A DNA stretch of 64,000 nt, taken from assembly GCA_009602735.1 (NCBI GenBank), contig WELA01003378.1, forward strand, positions 55,333 through 119,332, given 5' to 3'. Source of the stretch: Mesotaenium endlicherianum (taxonomy: Eukaryota > Streptophyta > Zygnematophyceae > Zygnematales > Mesotaeniaceae). The notes beneath the pieces were generated by a model that saw only the letters and a list, made by a program, of their open reading frames with translations, was not told the DNA's origin and made no database searches. A program made the position numbers and the translations under genes. Positions 12,001-21,350 of this stretch are shown in pieces. How positions within the stretch are numbered: the stretch's first letter is position 1; every line of letters begins with the position of its first letter.

Positions 12001-12802
12001 AAGAACTAACCGAGTTCTGCAGGAGGTGCTGAGAGCATATATTAACCAAAAACAAGATAATTGGGATGACCTGTTGCCTCAAATTCAGTTTGCGGTCAAC
12101 AGTGCGGTGCACGCGTCAACGGGCAAAACTCCTTTTGAACTCAGCCTGGGTAGAGTCCCTAAGTCTCCTCTAGATGTGCTAGGGGAATCTTTAACTCACC
12201 CTGAAGGGATTGACAACCCGGTCTCCCTCCAGTTAACTCAGGAGTTTGCTGACACCCTGTCAGAAGTCCAACGAAACTTGCACACGGCCCAAGAAAACCA
12301 ACAAAAATACGCTAATCAACACCGTCGGGAACTGACATTTTCCAAGGGGGATTTAGTCAAACTGCATTCTCAGCACCTGTACCTCCCTGGTGTGGTCAAG
12401 AAAAAGCTTGGCCCTGTCTGGGTCGGTCCATATTCGGTGGTCCGTCGTGTCGGTCAGAATGCTTACAAACTGAACATGTCAGCTGAATACAAGGGGCACC
12501 CGGTCTTTAATGTCTCCTTCCTGGAACCGTACATCAAAGGTGATACACTGTTCACAGGTCGGTTCCCTGTCCAACCGGGACCGGTCCCCGCTGTCCGGGA
12601 CGGCGACCCTGAGGAATATGAGGTCGATGAGATTTTAGACGCTCGCTCGGTCCGTCGATCGTCTAAATATGTCATGAAATACCTCATTCGATGGAAGGGT
12701 TACGATGCCTCTGGGGACACTTGGGAGTTTAAGGACCACTTGACCAATGCCAAAGGGGCGTTGACACGGTTCCACCTTCGGGCCGCTGGAGTCCCTCCAT
12801 AA
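9086..12802 (+). CDS. pol: Pol polyprotein, family A (protease, RT, RNase H, integrase, chromodomain)
   Basis: The 1238-residue Ty3/gypsy polyprotein has, in order: aspartic protease (VDGGAS near residue 75), reverse transcriptase (FLDD near 440; [11 protein letters not shown] upstream), RNase H ([14 protein letters not shown]), integrase zinc-binding H-H-C-C region (about 805-845), the integrase core with acidic residues near 874, 935 and 969 ([10 protein letters not shown]), and a C-terminal chromodomain (about 1175-1230, [16 protein letters not shown]). The chromodomain places it among chromoviruses, which can use it to target modified chromatin. The true N-terminus depends on how it is expressed relative to gag and is not visible. 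The frame is fully open. Confidence 0.93.
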   Translation: MGPAELDSLCMPDNQIKETISNIDVQRVHTLDALVPPDVQHFFATSGEQCESQEKTVPPILLHCMIAGRKVRAFVDGGASHTFIHKDLVKRLRLPTVTQGNRKIFLGDASSIPGGVITKPIEVQLGSGIAVLTETLTFEVLNTGFYDLVLGRSWLNRHQAEVCWSRGTVKVRGASDGQTDLAPTSALPLVLCGWQMKEKKRLPEGCKLLNAMEFVKSWNQKEDRMFCLLLREVPPQPEEVVEKKVHPPEHPTAANIVAQYTDVFNMPPGLPPKREVDHRIDLLPGSQPPWQRTYGLSYLESEELKTQIAELEENGYISPSKSPYGAPILFVKKKDGSMRMCVDYRALNRITVKNKYALPRIEDLLDTLSGAKVFSKIDLKSGYHQIRIAEGDEHKTAFRTRYGHYEFNVMPFGLTNAPATFMGAMNDIFRPYLDKFVQVFLDDILIFSKDEAQHTEHLKKVLDTLRKNHLYAKMSKCDFFKESIEFLGHVVSKEGISVDPKKVQTIRDWPVPQSVSEVRSFLGLANYYRRFIENYSTKASKLTDLTKKDIGYVWGEEQQAAFQTLKDALCSAPVLAVYDPSKPVQVVTDASDFAMGAILLQPADKTTKDGKVRQEWHPVLYESMKFNPAEINYSVHDKELLAIIHVLKQWRAYLHGKAFKVITDHLALTHFQKKSKLSRRENRWSQMLEQFQVQIDYKPGKLNPADALSRRPDLQERNFSQHAVDKVLCALTSLKVKKSFLEQLRKAYLSDPTFEPSPTTGMCRATALGYKLKGGVWVTETTSGRLKLVIPNNLEIRSLLLSQAHDSLLGGHLGQAKTVGKLAKHYHWEGLPREVLKYVKSCDQCQRNKSRHTPPGGLLQPLPIPAGRWETISMDWVVSLPRTANGHDSILVVVDKLTKMVIFIPTTVKVTALETARQFYNHVVCQHGLPSNIISDRDSKFTSKFWRALMGLMGVKQLLSTANHPQTDGQTERTNRVLQEVLRAYINQKQDNWDDLLPQIQFAVNSAVHASTGKTPFELSLGRVPKSPLDVLGESLTHPEGIDNPVSLQLTQEFADTLSEVQRNLHTAQENQQKYANQHRRELTFSKGDLVKLHSQHLYLPGVVKKKLGPVWVGPYSVVRRVGQNAYKLNMSAEYKGHPVFNVSFLEPYIKGDTLFTGRFPVQPGPVPAVRDGDPEEYEVDEILDARSVRRSSKYVMKYLIRWKGYDASGDTWEFKDHLTNAKGALTRFHLRAAGVPP

Positions 12803-12850
12803 CTGTCATTTCAGTTGACACGGGAAGGTGACAGGCGGTCCTGTCTCCAT

Positions 12851-12863
12851 TTAAGTTGGAGGG
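12851..12863 (+). other. Internal purine tract repeated from the element's 3' end
   Basis: TTAAGTTGGAGGG is the same 13-mer as the terminal polypurine tract at 14845-14857. Upstream of each lies GGTGACAGGC (12827-12836 and 14747-14756). It is kept in the antisense copy near 38450. It may act as a second plus-strand primer, or mark where the element once ended before the extra ORF was gained; both readings are inference. Confidence 0.6.
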
Positions 12864-13038
12864 GAAAATATATGACAGTTAGTGAGCGAGAGCGATAAAA
12901 ACACACTCATACGTTTATGTGTAGCGCATCGCAACTACGTCAACTTTTAGCAATCATCCTGTAAGGTAAACAGCAGCGAAGCCACTATACTAAATACTAA
13001 CATACTTCCTGCAATCCCTATGACAAAGGTCCATATCC

Positions 13039-13069
13039 TACTAACTTGTGCCCTGGTTACATGTGCAGG
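13039..13069 (+). promoter_or_regulatory. Branch point and 3' splice acceptor before the extra ORF
   Basis: TACTAAC at 13039-13045 is an exact branch-point consensus. It is followed by a T/C/G-rich stretch and GTGCAG ending at 13068, one base before the ATG at 13070. The antisense copy keeps the same arrangement (near 38100-38135). Plant retroelements with a third ORF commonly express it from a spliced RNA, so this is read as the acceptor of such a transcript. The donor was not identified. Confidence 0.65.
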
Positions 13070-14746
13070 ATGGCGCCCACCACACAAAAGGAGGACAGAA
13101 AGCGCAAGGCAGAAGAAGCCAGGAGGACAATGGAGCAATACCAGAAGGAGCTGGCGGCGACGTCCCTCACCAGGAGAGAACAAGAAAGGGTCCGCAAACA
13201 ACAAGAGGCGGCAGAAGAGGCACAGAGGAAGAAGGATCAGGAAGCGGAAAACCTCAGGAAGGCTGAGGAGGAGAGACAGAAGAAACAGCAAGAAGAAGCG
13301 GCAGCGGCAGAAGAGGAGAAAAGAAAAAAGATTGAAGCGGACAGACAGAAGAGCTTGGCCACTTACAGGTATACTGTGGTGGGTGGCCAAAACTTCGATA
13401 ACCTGAAGGAAGCATTGCTGGCAGCCCAGGAGATCAACAGGCTGGAACAGACAACACTGCTACAGAAGGAAGGAGCTACAGCACTGGACAGGTACATCGA
13501 GACACACACCGGCGTGGTCCTTTACGAAGATTATGCTAAGATGGTGGGCTATACAGCAGAGCAGGCCCGGTATCTCGCAGATGATTCAGAGGACAAGCCG
13601 GTCCCCATACCGGGAATAGTGGGAGATCAGAGACTCATCCGGATGGTGAGCATGCGGCCCGATAGCTTTAAGGATACGGTATTCTACCTCACACTCCTGC
13701 CAGCTTACAATGAAGTTGAGAGAAGGAGCTGGGAGTACTTGGCCAGGGAAGCAGGACAGCAGATGTTCTCTCCCCACTGGTTCCCGTGTAAACTGAGGAA
13801 GGCTGAGCACGGACCCCAGTACTACCAGCAGCCAACAGACTGGAGGTGGATGACCGTCACAAATAAGAAGCAGGAGTGTGACCGAGCCCAACCGGATGAC
13901 TTCCACTATGGCCTAGACGGCTATCTCATCCTACCACCTCACATTGCCCCTTGGGACCCCAGGCTGAATGGATGCCTGAGCAATATGAATGCAGAGACCA
14001 AGGAACATAGGAGGAGGGGAAGAGAGTACTTCTCTAAGGGAAAGCATGCCTTTGTCAAATGGGCAAAGAATGCAGGCCGGATAGATATCAGTAGGCTGAA
14101 GGCCAAGCAACCTCCAGCGCGCCCTAAGAAAGGGAGGTCGGTAGACTACTCCATGTCTACTAGGGAGCAGGACGACTTAGTGGACGAGACCCCTACTCTC
14201 TCCGAGGAGGAGGATGAGGAGGATGAGGAAGAAGAACAAGGCAGAGGAGAAGCATCAGCAGCAGGTACTCAGGATACCCAGGGACAGGCAGTGGCACTTC
14301 CTAAAGAACCACGATCAGGTGTGTGGAATGTGATCCCCGTTATGGCGACAACTGGACCCCGCGCTCGCTCCCCCAGCCCACCTGCCCAAGCAGGGGAAGA
14401 AGCTGATCTGACGGTACTGGGCAGCAGACACAGACAGAAATCCCCAGAGGACAGGGGTGCCAGAAGAGGGACACGCGGGTGGGCCAGAGGTATGCCAGCC
14501 TCCCCCTCCGCTCAGGGGCATGTACCTCTAGCCAATGTATTTCAGCATCCTACTGGAATGCCTGTCTATGTGGGAATCAACACCCAAATAGTTGAAGAGC
14601 AGGCCACCATCCTCCGTTCTCCCCGAGGGCCAACTTTAGAGCAAACAGGGTTCTTTAGAAGGCCAGCTGACAGACCTAGAGGGCTGTCCAGATCTAGGTC
14701 CAGATCTCCGTCCCCTGATCCTGAAGCCCCAGGAACCACCCCTTAA
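13070..14746 (+). CDS. Extra ORF downstream of the chromodomain (unknown function)
   Basis: This 558-residue protein is not recognised. Residues 1-100 are a highly charged Glu/Lys/Arg/Gln/Ala-rich stretch, very likely a long coiled coil. Residues about 110-340 look like a folded domain with aromatic and Cys-poor composition (words YEDYAKMVGYTAEQARY and WEYLAREAGQQMF). An acidic run (about 376-395, mostly Glu/Asp) follows, then a Pro/Arg-rich tail ending in SR repeats (GLSRSRSRSPSPDP). There is no clear signal peptide or membrane segment, so it does not look like an envelope protein. An ATG 24 bases upstream is in frame, but the ATG right after the splice acceptor is preferred. Relatives occur at 210-683 and, antisense, at 36431-38130; retention across copies argues that it is real coding sequence. 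Confidence 0.8.
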   Translation: MAPTTQKEDRKRKAEEARRTMEQYQKELAATSLTRREQERVRKQQEAAEEAQRKKDQEAENLRKAEEERQKKQQEEAAAAEEEKRKKIEADRQKSLATYRYTVVGGQNFDNLKEALLAAQEINRLEQTTLLQKEGATALDRYIETHTGVVLYEDYAKMVGYTAEQARYLADDSEDKPVPIPGIVGDQRLIRMVSMRPDSFKDTVFYLTLLPAYNEVERRSWEYLAREAGQQMFSPHWFPCKLRKAEHGPQYYQQPTDWRWMTVTNKKQECDRAQPDDFHYGLDGYLILPPHIAPWDPRLNGCLSNMNAETKEHRRRGREYFSKGKHAFVKWAKNAGRIDISRLKAKQPPARPKKGRSVDYSMSTREQDDLVDETPTLSEEEDEEDEEEEQGRGEASAAGTQDTQGQAVALPKEPRSGVWNVIPVMATTGPRARSPSPPAQAGEEADLTVLGSRHRQKSPEDRGARRGTRGWARGMPASPSAQGHVPLANVFQHPTGMPVYVGINTQIVEEQATILRSPRGPTLEQTGFFRRPADRPRGLSRSRSRSPSPDPEAPGTTP

Positions 14747-14824
14747 GGTGACAGGCTGAAAAGATAGTCAGTAAGGGAGGCTGGTCAGGGTCAGTTTCTT
14801 TATTTAAAGCTTTTGCAGTTTAAT

Positions 14825-14841
14825 GTTGTCGAGGCGACAAC
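14825..14841 (+). other. Perfect hairpin before the polypurine tract
   Basis: GTTGTCG-AGG-CGACAAC has a 7-bp stem and 3-base loop and lies directly before the terminal purine tract (14845-14859). The same hairpin is at about 781-797, and a variant is on the minus strand near 36345. It may help shape the RNA near the plus-strand priming site; the function is inferred. Confidence 0.6.
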
Positions 14842-14859
14842 AAGTTAAGTTGGAGGGAT

Positions 14860-15604
14860 TGTAATGAATCAGTATATTAGTAGATATAATATTCATTTAA
14901 ATATAATAGTTAATTTAGTTCAGCCTGCTGAACTTTAGTTAGTAGTCAGTCTGCTGAACTTTAGTTAATAATCAGTCTGCTGGACTTTACATAATTATCA
15001 GTTTAATGACTCGGCCAAAAGCAGCAGGCTGAAGTCAACTTAAGTCAGCTTGCTGACACATTCTTTGACAGCCAGCTGACTTCCGTACTCGGTAGCAGCG
15101 AACTGCCTTGATATGCATCTAAGTGCGATATGCTAGATGAATGGCCAGATGACATCCCTATGATGGATGGCTATTCGGGATGATGGGAGATGGCGGTGGA
15201 TTTGGTTAACCGAGGTCCTACCAACGTGGTTAACTCCCGGGTAGGCGGTGCCATCGCACTGACCGTTGAACAGTAAACTCATTCCATGTACATACGCTAG
15301 GCATTGCTCTCGAGTTCGGCATTCGGAAACGAGGCCAACTCTCTTGTACAGCTTACTGAGAGAGATCTGAATCCAAGGCGAGAAGCCATTGATACGCACT
15401 GTCTTCTAACCTTGCTTATGTATGAGTTTACTGATTTGCATTATTGATGCTAGTTTACTCTCATTTGACTGACGAGTAGTATTCCCTGCTAGTGTATTGT
15501 CCTTTGCCGTTTAACGAGTTAACGGAAATACCATAAAGAGTACTTGCTGATATAAAGATCTTTATTAATTGTTAATCGCCTATTTGGTAAGTCGATTCAT
15601 TTCA
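14860..15604 (+). repeat. 3' LTR of the whole-looking family-A element
   Basis: This 745-bp LTR is a near-identical partner of 6760-7504, runs TG to CA, and is preceded by the purine tract TTAAGTTGGAGGGAT. The target repeat ACAAA follows at 15605-15609. Confidence 0.93.
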
Positions 15605-15720
15605 ACAAAGGTGGTGCCGTCTGCTCCACGCGCTCAACATGCTCGACATGTTCGCCTCCTCCAGTTGCCGACTGCGACTCCATAATATAATATGCAAACT
15701 AGCCCAGCTCCAATACTAGA

Positions 15721-16453
15721 TGAAAGGGGCCGAGTGCCCTAGTGGAAGCGTAGTGACTTACGAGGAGAAGAACTAGTTGCAATTATACTATAGAGTGCAG
15801 CGGCATATCACTAAGAAAGCTTAGGAAAAATACTCAACATTTAGAGTAGCAAGAAACTGCTCACAAATGATGTAGGATGAAAGGCCTTGTCATTACAAAC
15901 CCGTAGAAATTTACAGAAGTGAAAACTGTTAAGAAACAAAGAAGTTATGCCTATTTATAATTTTCTGCCTAAGTGCTCCTCTCTAGGAGGAAGCTACGGA
16001 TGTTCCTAAGTGTTCGTCAAATCGTCCCTTCCAGAATATTCGTGAGTAAGCCAGATCAGTCTCATTTGACGTGTCGGGCCGAATTGACGTCCACATACAT
16101 GCATCGACATTACTAGAATATTCTATCTTAGACGCGCTAGGCTAAACCGAAACTTCTAGGTAAATCGACCTAGTCGGCACTCCGCGTCAGCCGAACTTAC
16201 GTGAAGGTTCGAGTTCATTCTAACGGCCAGATCGCTCGACGCTGTCGGTCAATCCGACGGTCGCGCTCACCGCAAATTAAGGACAGTTGTCATCCGACCT
16301 CAAAACTAATCAAACCTCGGAAATCCATAACTCTCTCAATACTTGACCAAATTCGATGAACTTTAATCACAAAAATGCATTCTACAATACTATACAATCA
16401 AAACATACTTTCATGAAACTCAAAAATGCACTTTATAAACCTATGACCTCACA
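15721..16453 (-). repeat. Family-B LTR (antisense copy)
   Basis: The sequence is the reverse complement of the LTRs at 26464-27207 and 31863-32605, from TGAAAGGGGC (LTR 3' end) to CTATGACCTCACA (LTR 5' end). The primer-site region and the start of Gag lie just below it (15610-15720). It is the 5' LTR of the antisense family-B element. Confidence 0.9.
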
Positions 16454-16459
16454 CTTATG

Positions 16460-16660
16460 ATGAGGTCACTTATACTTGATTGATGTTAATTTAGTTGCAT
16501 GTGACTGCTACGTACACTCGCATCTATTGTATTCTGCTTTTGCTGTTAAATGAGTGAACGATAATACACCATGAAGATTACTTGTTCATATAAATATTTT
16601 CGTGAAATGGTTAATCGTCGATTATGGTTAATCGTCGATTGGTTATTTCATTCATTTTAG
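16460..16660 (+). repeat. Old family-A-like LTR tail
   Basis: This is a diverged match to the last ~200 bp of family-A LTRs (words AAGATTACTTG, ATATAAA, TGGTTAATCGTCGATT, ending CATTCATTTTAG). A 17-bp piece around GGTTAATCGTCGATTAT is doubled. Much higher divergence than the other copies marks it as an older relic. Confidence 0.6.
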
Positions 16661-18168
16661 AAATAAGTGAGACCTGCTTTTAGAAGTACTTATCTATACA
16701 GGCAAACTATTGCTCAAGTTAGCATAGCTGGTTCACAGCAATTCGGGATTACAAAAATTCAAACCAATAACATTGCAAGGCAAACAAAATTTATAACGTC
16801 CAAAGAAACGCCTCCGTGACCATCTTTACTCCCCAAGATTAATAAAAGATCTTCGTGATCTTGAATGCTTTTAATTAGCGCTACTCTCAGCTTAGCTCAA
16901 TACATGAGCATCTTACTTTAAGTAATGTGGAGCCTCATCACGTTCACATTACATTTTAGGGTGTTGGTAGGACACAAGCACCTTCCTGAATGGTAGTGCG
17001 ACAATTGAAAATTGTGGAGAAACAGAAAGCCACATCATTCGAGTGGACACAGCCTCTTCATCCCTAGTCTTCATTTAACCTTCGTTACCTTATCATATGG
17101 AGCCTAGCAATCTGCCACCAATCTCTCAAGTGTGCTAAGAGCTAAACCCACTGTGGCAAGTACACCCTAAATATTCCAACAACTTCTTGCCACTTTCTAC
17201 TTTCACTTTTGTACTTAGGCGCAGCCTAGAACGACTTGCAGGTGTCGTAATCAAGTCGCCCAGCAGTTCTTACTCACACGCGTGAGCGCGTGTCAATTAA
17301 GGCACGTTGTCGGCTTGCTTCGACGTGTGACCTGCTCACGCGGTCAGCAGCCATGAAAAGCGACTAGCCGTGACAGAGCTCGCGTATGAGGAGGAGTCGG
17401 TCACAGATGTTTTCTGATGTATGTTAAAAGACGATGAGTTGATCGGAACACATGTCGCGGCAAAGAATAGCCGTTGCTATCCTAAGGCGCTGGACAAGAT
17501 AGTGCCCCCTCTTCCGTCTAACGTGTGTATCTGGAATCGTCACACTATGTCATGCAGTAACAGAACGACCGGTCGTGTTTAACAAGAATTGAGCGGAGGG
17601 CGCCTGGGAACCTCCCTGGAGTTAGGAGCAGTTGGAAGCTGATGAGACAAGACACGTAACACGATACACCATCTGTTACAGCTGTGCATCTGTTAAGTTT
17701 GTTGTGGGTGGTTAAGGGAGAATGATGGTAATTACTGTTTGTCGCAAAATATACATTTTCAAGCGGTAATAGCTAGCTGTCAGACTTTGAATCCGCGGAT
17801 ATTGAGCCGTATCAGAAGACCTTTAATGAAGTCGACAGTTGGCGAGAAAGAATCTAGAGCTAAGCAATACTGGACCACAATTTGATTCGGTGCATTATGA
17901 ACCGTACATGAGTATACGTACTCATCACTAGACATTGATTCTCGATGTGCAGAGTTGTGACGGGTGTTTCAGACTGATGCCAGGAGAGTATTGAGGACAG
18001 ATTGTCCGCCAGCAGAGCACCGTACCTAATGAAAGCTCAGCCATTGGACGTTCTATGTGAACAGCGATTGGTGGATCTCATGTAGCCGACTATTGCAGAA
18101 CCAAACGATGCCTCCTTCGACAGACACGACCGGAACTGTTCCTTATATGGTGGTTGCAGGTGTTCACC
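16661..18168. other. No gene recognised (upstream of pyrophosphatase gene)
   Basis: I see no convincing coding region, RNA gene or clear repeat. Part of 17270-17330 (CGCGTGAGCGCGTGTCAATTAAGG) faintly recalls family-B LTR words. The right end probably contains the promoter and 5' untranslated region of the next gene. Confidence 0.5.
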
Positions 18169-20660
18169 ATGAACCAAATTGCACACTCCATTCGCCGTGT
18201 TTCTCTCACACTCCGTCGGGTAGATCGAGGACTAATAAGAAGTTACACCCTAGGTCATCTCAGTAAGTCCTGCTTGTGCTTCCGAATCGATCCTGATCAC
18301 TTCCGTCCTGAAGTGTCTCATACTTTTGCAAGCCAACTACCTCATAAGAAGAAGGCGAGAACTTCAGTGACCTGCATTTCCCCTCCCATTTTGAAGTTTC
18401 TGTCAGGAAGGATTATAACCACAACAGGAGTTTCATAACAGTTAATATGGTGCATCACAGTCCTCCCGCGCTGAGACTTCCTTGCGAGTGTGTGTCAAAT
18501 GAAGATGTGATCAATCACAAAGTCAAGGTACATAGCTGCCCTATACTAGCCGCTCATGGACACCAAATTTCAAACTGATCATCTCAAAAGACCCGTTTGA
18601 CAGGTCCTGAAAGAGCAGGAAGTCAGGAAAGCCATTCGTGCAACTGCGTACCCGCACTTATCAATGTTATCTCTTGATCATTTGCAGGCGGTGCCTGATG
18701 GTAACCTGGGAACCCTCGAGTACAGGCTCAACTTTTTAAACGCTGAAGGTCGTACATTATCACCCTGGCATTCAATTCCCCTCTATGCTGGTGGCGATCT
18801 CCTCAACTTTGTCTGCGAAATACCAAGAAATACTAGTGCCAAGTTTGAGGTATGAACTCCCAAACCTTCCAATCTCGCTGGCCATTCTCAGATTTTTGAG
18901 ATGACGTCGACTGCCAACGTCTATTTAGTACTACTTACCTCGGTTCCTACAAGTTCTGATTATGCTGCTGTGCATAATGACAGGTTTCTACCTCAGAGCT
19001 TGGAAATCCTATCAAGCAAGACGCTAAGAAGGGAAAACCTCGTCATTATGCCGTGAACATTCCATGGAACTATGGCATGCTTCCCCAGGTAAACTCACAC
19101 ACTTCACAGAGTATGGCAATGGCACTACAGATTTCTGAACACTGCTTCTTGACCACAATGGTGAAACTTCAGCTTTTGAGGAACTTATAGCCCCATGAAG
19201 AATATGAAGTTCTCCGTAAGGCTGTGGCATGTTTATACTGAAAAGTGTGGATGTGGAAGTAGTTATGGAAGTGGGGTAATAAGACGACTTACGCTGCGTT
19301 GACGACAGGTGTTTTAGTATTTGACTTAGTGTTTTCTTGTCACTGAACTTAGATTCGGGTGGAAGCAGAACAATGTGGAAAAAGTTGTGGGTTCAGGCTT
19401 GTTTCCAATGACGTGGTCAATACAAACGCTAGACACCAAAGTACCTGTCAGGATGGCATGTGTGCATGATGGAATGCTTATGTCTGCTACAGCCAAGTTT
19501 CTTAAATTTTGTCCTTTTTCTTTTCAGACCTGGGAGGATCCTACTCATGCTAATGAGGATTGCGAAGGCTGCTTGGGCGACAATGATCCTGTTGATATTG
19601 TTGAGATTGGTGATAACACTGGTGCTACTGGAGAAGTATATGCAGTCAAGCCTGTGGCAGGTATGCTATTTTCCATCCTGGTAACCTTGCAAATGTATGG
19701 TACCAGCCAGGAGAATATTGCAGATGATGGATCTTGGAATGTGCTTGATAGTAAGAACCTCTGGGGGTGATGCAACTGATACTTCAGCTGGAACTTTAGT
19801 GTGTAGCAAGTGCTTACGAGACTTCAATTGTTACTCATCTTCATCTATGCCACCTACACTCGAATACAAATTGAATATGATAATTCTCCTGGGTTTGCAG
19901 CCTTTGCAATGATCGACGAAGGAGAACTGGACTGGAAGGTGGTTGCCATCTCTTCGAATGATCCTCGCTGCCATTTGGTCAGTAATGAAGTTGACGTGGA
20001 GAAGCATTTCCCAGGAACACTGTCAGCCATCAGGTAAGATCTTCAGTTTGCAGAGACTTACAAACATGTTGGGGAAAAGAGGCTGACTCAAATTGTCTTA
20101 GTAATCTGAGCCTTGTGTGCTTCTTTTTGTGCTCCAAGATCGGTTGATTTCTCTACCCTTATCACCAAATAGTGTTGACATGGTTTCTTTTGCAACTTGT
20201 TCTGTTTTGCAGGGAGTGGTTCAGAATTTACAAAACTTTTGATGGAAAGCCAGAAAACAAGTTTGCGCTGCAGGAGAAAGCCATGGGAAGAGAATATACC
20301 TTACGTATGATAGCTGAGACACATACTTTCTGGAAGGCTATGGTACAGAGAGCCCGCACCAATGCCCCTGGAGTGAAACTTATGGTTGGTGATGTGCCAA
20401 TAACTGCACCCTGCCTGGTTTCTATCGACAGCGACACAGACGAGAGCAGCTTCTTAAACTCCCCTACAGGATCTGGAACCACTGGCGATTTCACTTCTGC
20501 CTTGGCGGAAACCGTGAAGGGTGTTCTAGAGTCTGTTGATGCTTCTGCTCCTCACGGAATGAAGAGACATCCCTCTGAAGGCAATATGAAGCACAAAGAC
20601 ATTGACATCGAATGTGATCACGGCAGCAAGCGCTTGGAACTATCTGTAGCAGCTGCCTAA
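18169..20660 (+). CDS. Soluble inorganic pyrophosphatase (eukaryotic family I), organelle type
   Basis: The enzyme hydrolyses pyrophosphate to phosphate, pulling biosynthetic reactions forward. Well-supported exons are 18688-18849, 18984-19088, 19528-19660, 19901-20033 and 20213-20660; phases agree and all introns are GT-AG. Diagnostic words are SPWHSIPL, KFEV, IKQDAKKGK, WNYGMLPQTWEDP, the metal-binding GDNDPVDIVEIG and AMIDEGELDWKVVAIS, a close match to the plant plastid enzyme. The 5' end is tentative: exons 18169-18262 and 18442-18527 keep the frame and would give an Arg/Ser-rich targeting peptide and about 386 residues in all. The last ~85 residues (Ser/Thr/Asp-rich, after VQRARTNAPG) extend past the usual family end. 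The core is certain; the first two exons and the compartment are inference. Confidence 0.88.
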
Positions 20661-21350
20661 CTTGATGTCTTCAATATGTAGATTTTTTCAGGCCAATAGG
20701 CAAGTGTACAAGTGACTGAAGTAGAAACCATGTTAGCTAAAAATCAGTTCCCTTGATGTACATAATAGGGCAAGGTAATTCACAAATAGATGGCAACCAT
20801 TCTTTCACAATAAGTGTTTTGGTATTTGACCAAGACATTTGTGACCCATTTTCCTGGCTATTGCCAGAGAGCAGTATAATAGAACACATTACTCTCTTCC
20901 ATATATAACTCGTCTAAGTCACTCTTCTTTTTTATTGTGTGCCCTAGATTGGATTCTTGCGAAATACCGATACACACAAACTGAGAGGGTTTGAAATAAA
21001 GTGAGAGTGCATTTTCTTAATGCCTTGTGCACTCGCAGTGTCGCATATTGAGAAATGGCAGCCAAATATGTCCTCGACTGATCTTTCTTCAAAAATCAAC
21101 TACCATCTAAGCAGCACTTCAAAGGTGACGAGTTAAAAGACACGATGAAAAGAGTACATAAGACAATCAGAAACATCAGTTTGAAGACGAAGATTGACAA
21201 TGCTCATTTTTACTGTTCACATAAAGTAAAAGAGAACAAAACCAAGGTAACACATACTGATGGACCTTGCTAAACAGGATACTACAGTCTGTCAGCTGTG
21301 TAATAACTTCTTTCCGACAGGATTTATGCACCAAAGAATTCATGTGATAC
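20661..21350. other. Convergent intergenic region
   Basis: The region holds the 3' untranslated regions of the pyrophosphatase gene (+) and the Nudix gene (-), which end 690 bases apart. An AATAAAG near 20995 could serve the plus-strand gene. Nothing else is recognised. Confidence 0.55.

Larger units (their letters stand above)
6760..15604 (+). mobile_element. Whole-looking family-A Ty3/gypsy chromovirus with an extra 3' ORF
   Basis: This 8845-bp element has LTRs at 6760-7504 and 14860-15604. It is flanked by the 5-bp repeat ACAAA (6755-6759 and 15605-15609), and both flanks are antisense family-B Gag sequence, so it inserted into that older element. The order is LTR, primer site, gag, pol (protease, reverse transcriptase, RNase H, integrase, chromodomain), internal purine tract, extra ORF, hairpin, purine tract, LTR. 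By eye the two LTRs differ at about 15 of 745 positions (around 2%), so insertion is fairly recent. All three frames are open; it looks whole. Confidence 0.95.
4057..16453 (-). mobile_element. Family-B chromovirus copy, antisense, interrupted by two later insertions
   Basis: Read on the minus strand it has an LTR (16453-15721), the primer-site region, Gag (split by the family-A insertion at 6760-15604; the main part lies at 5931-6668), protease, and the start of the reverse transcriptase down to 4057. The rest of pol, the chromodomain and the 3' LTR are gone. A solo LTR of family E lies within it at 4293-4796. The element is a Ty3/gypsy chromovirus of the same family as 26464-32605. It is broken, with several breaks plus the end truncation. 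The N at 5840 sits between two copies of a ~23-bp sequence and looks like an assembly join. Confidence 0.85.

Noticed and set aside
13020-13406. A 128-codon frame overlapping the start of the extra ORF, very rich in Lys and Arg
   Set aside because: It is the shifted reading of the coiled-coil coding region; its composition follows from the GA-rich DNA.
13070-14746. Envelope protein as the identity of the extra ORF
   Set aside because: No signal peptide, membrane span, furin-type site or cysteine pattern; the composition is that of a charged, probably nuclear protein.
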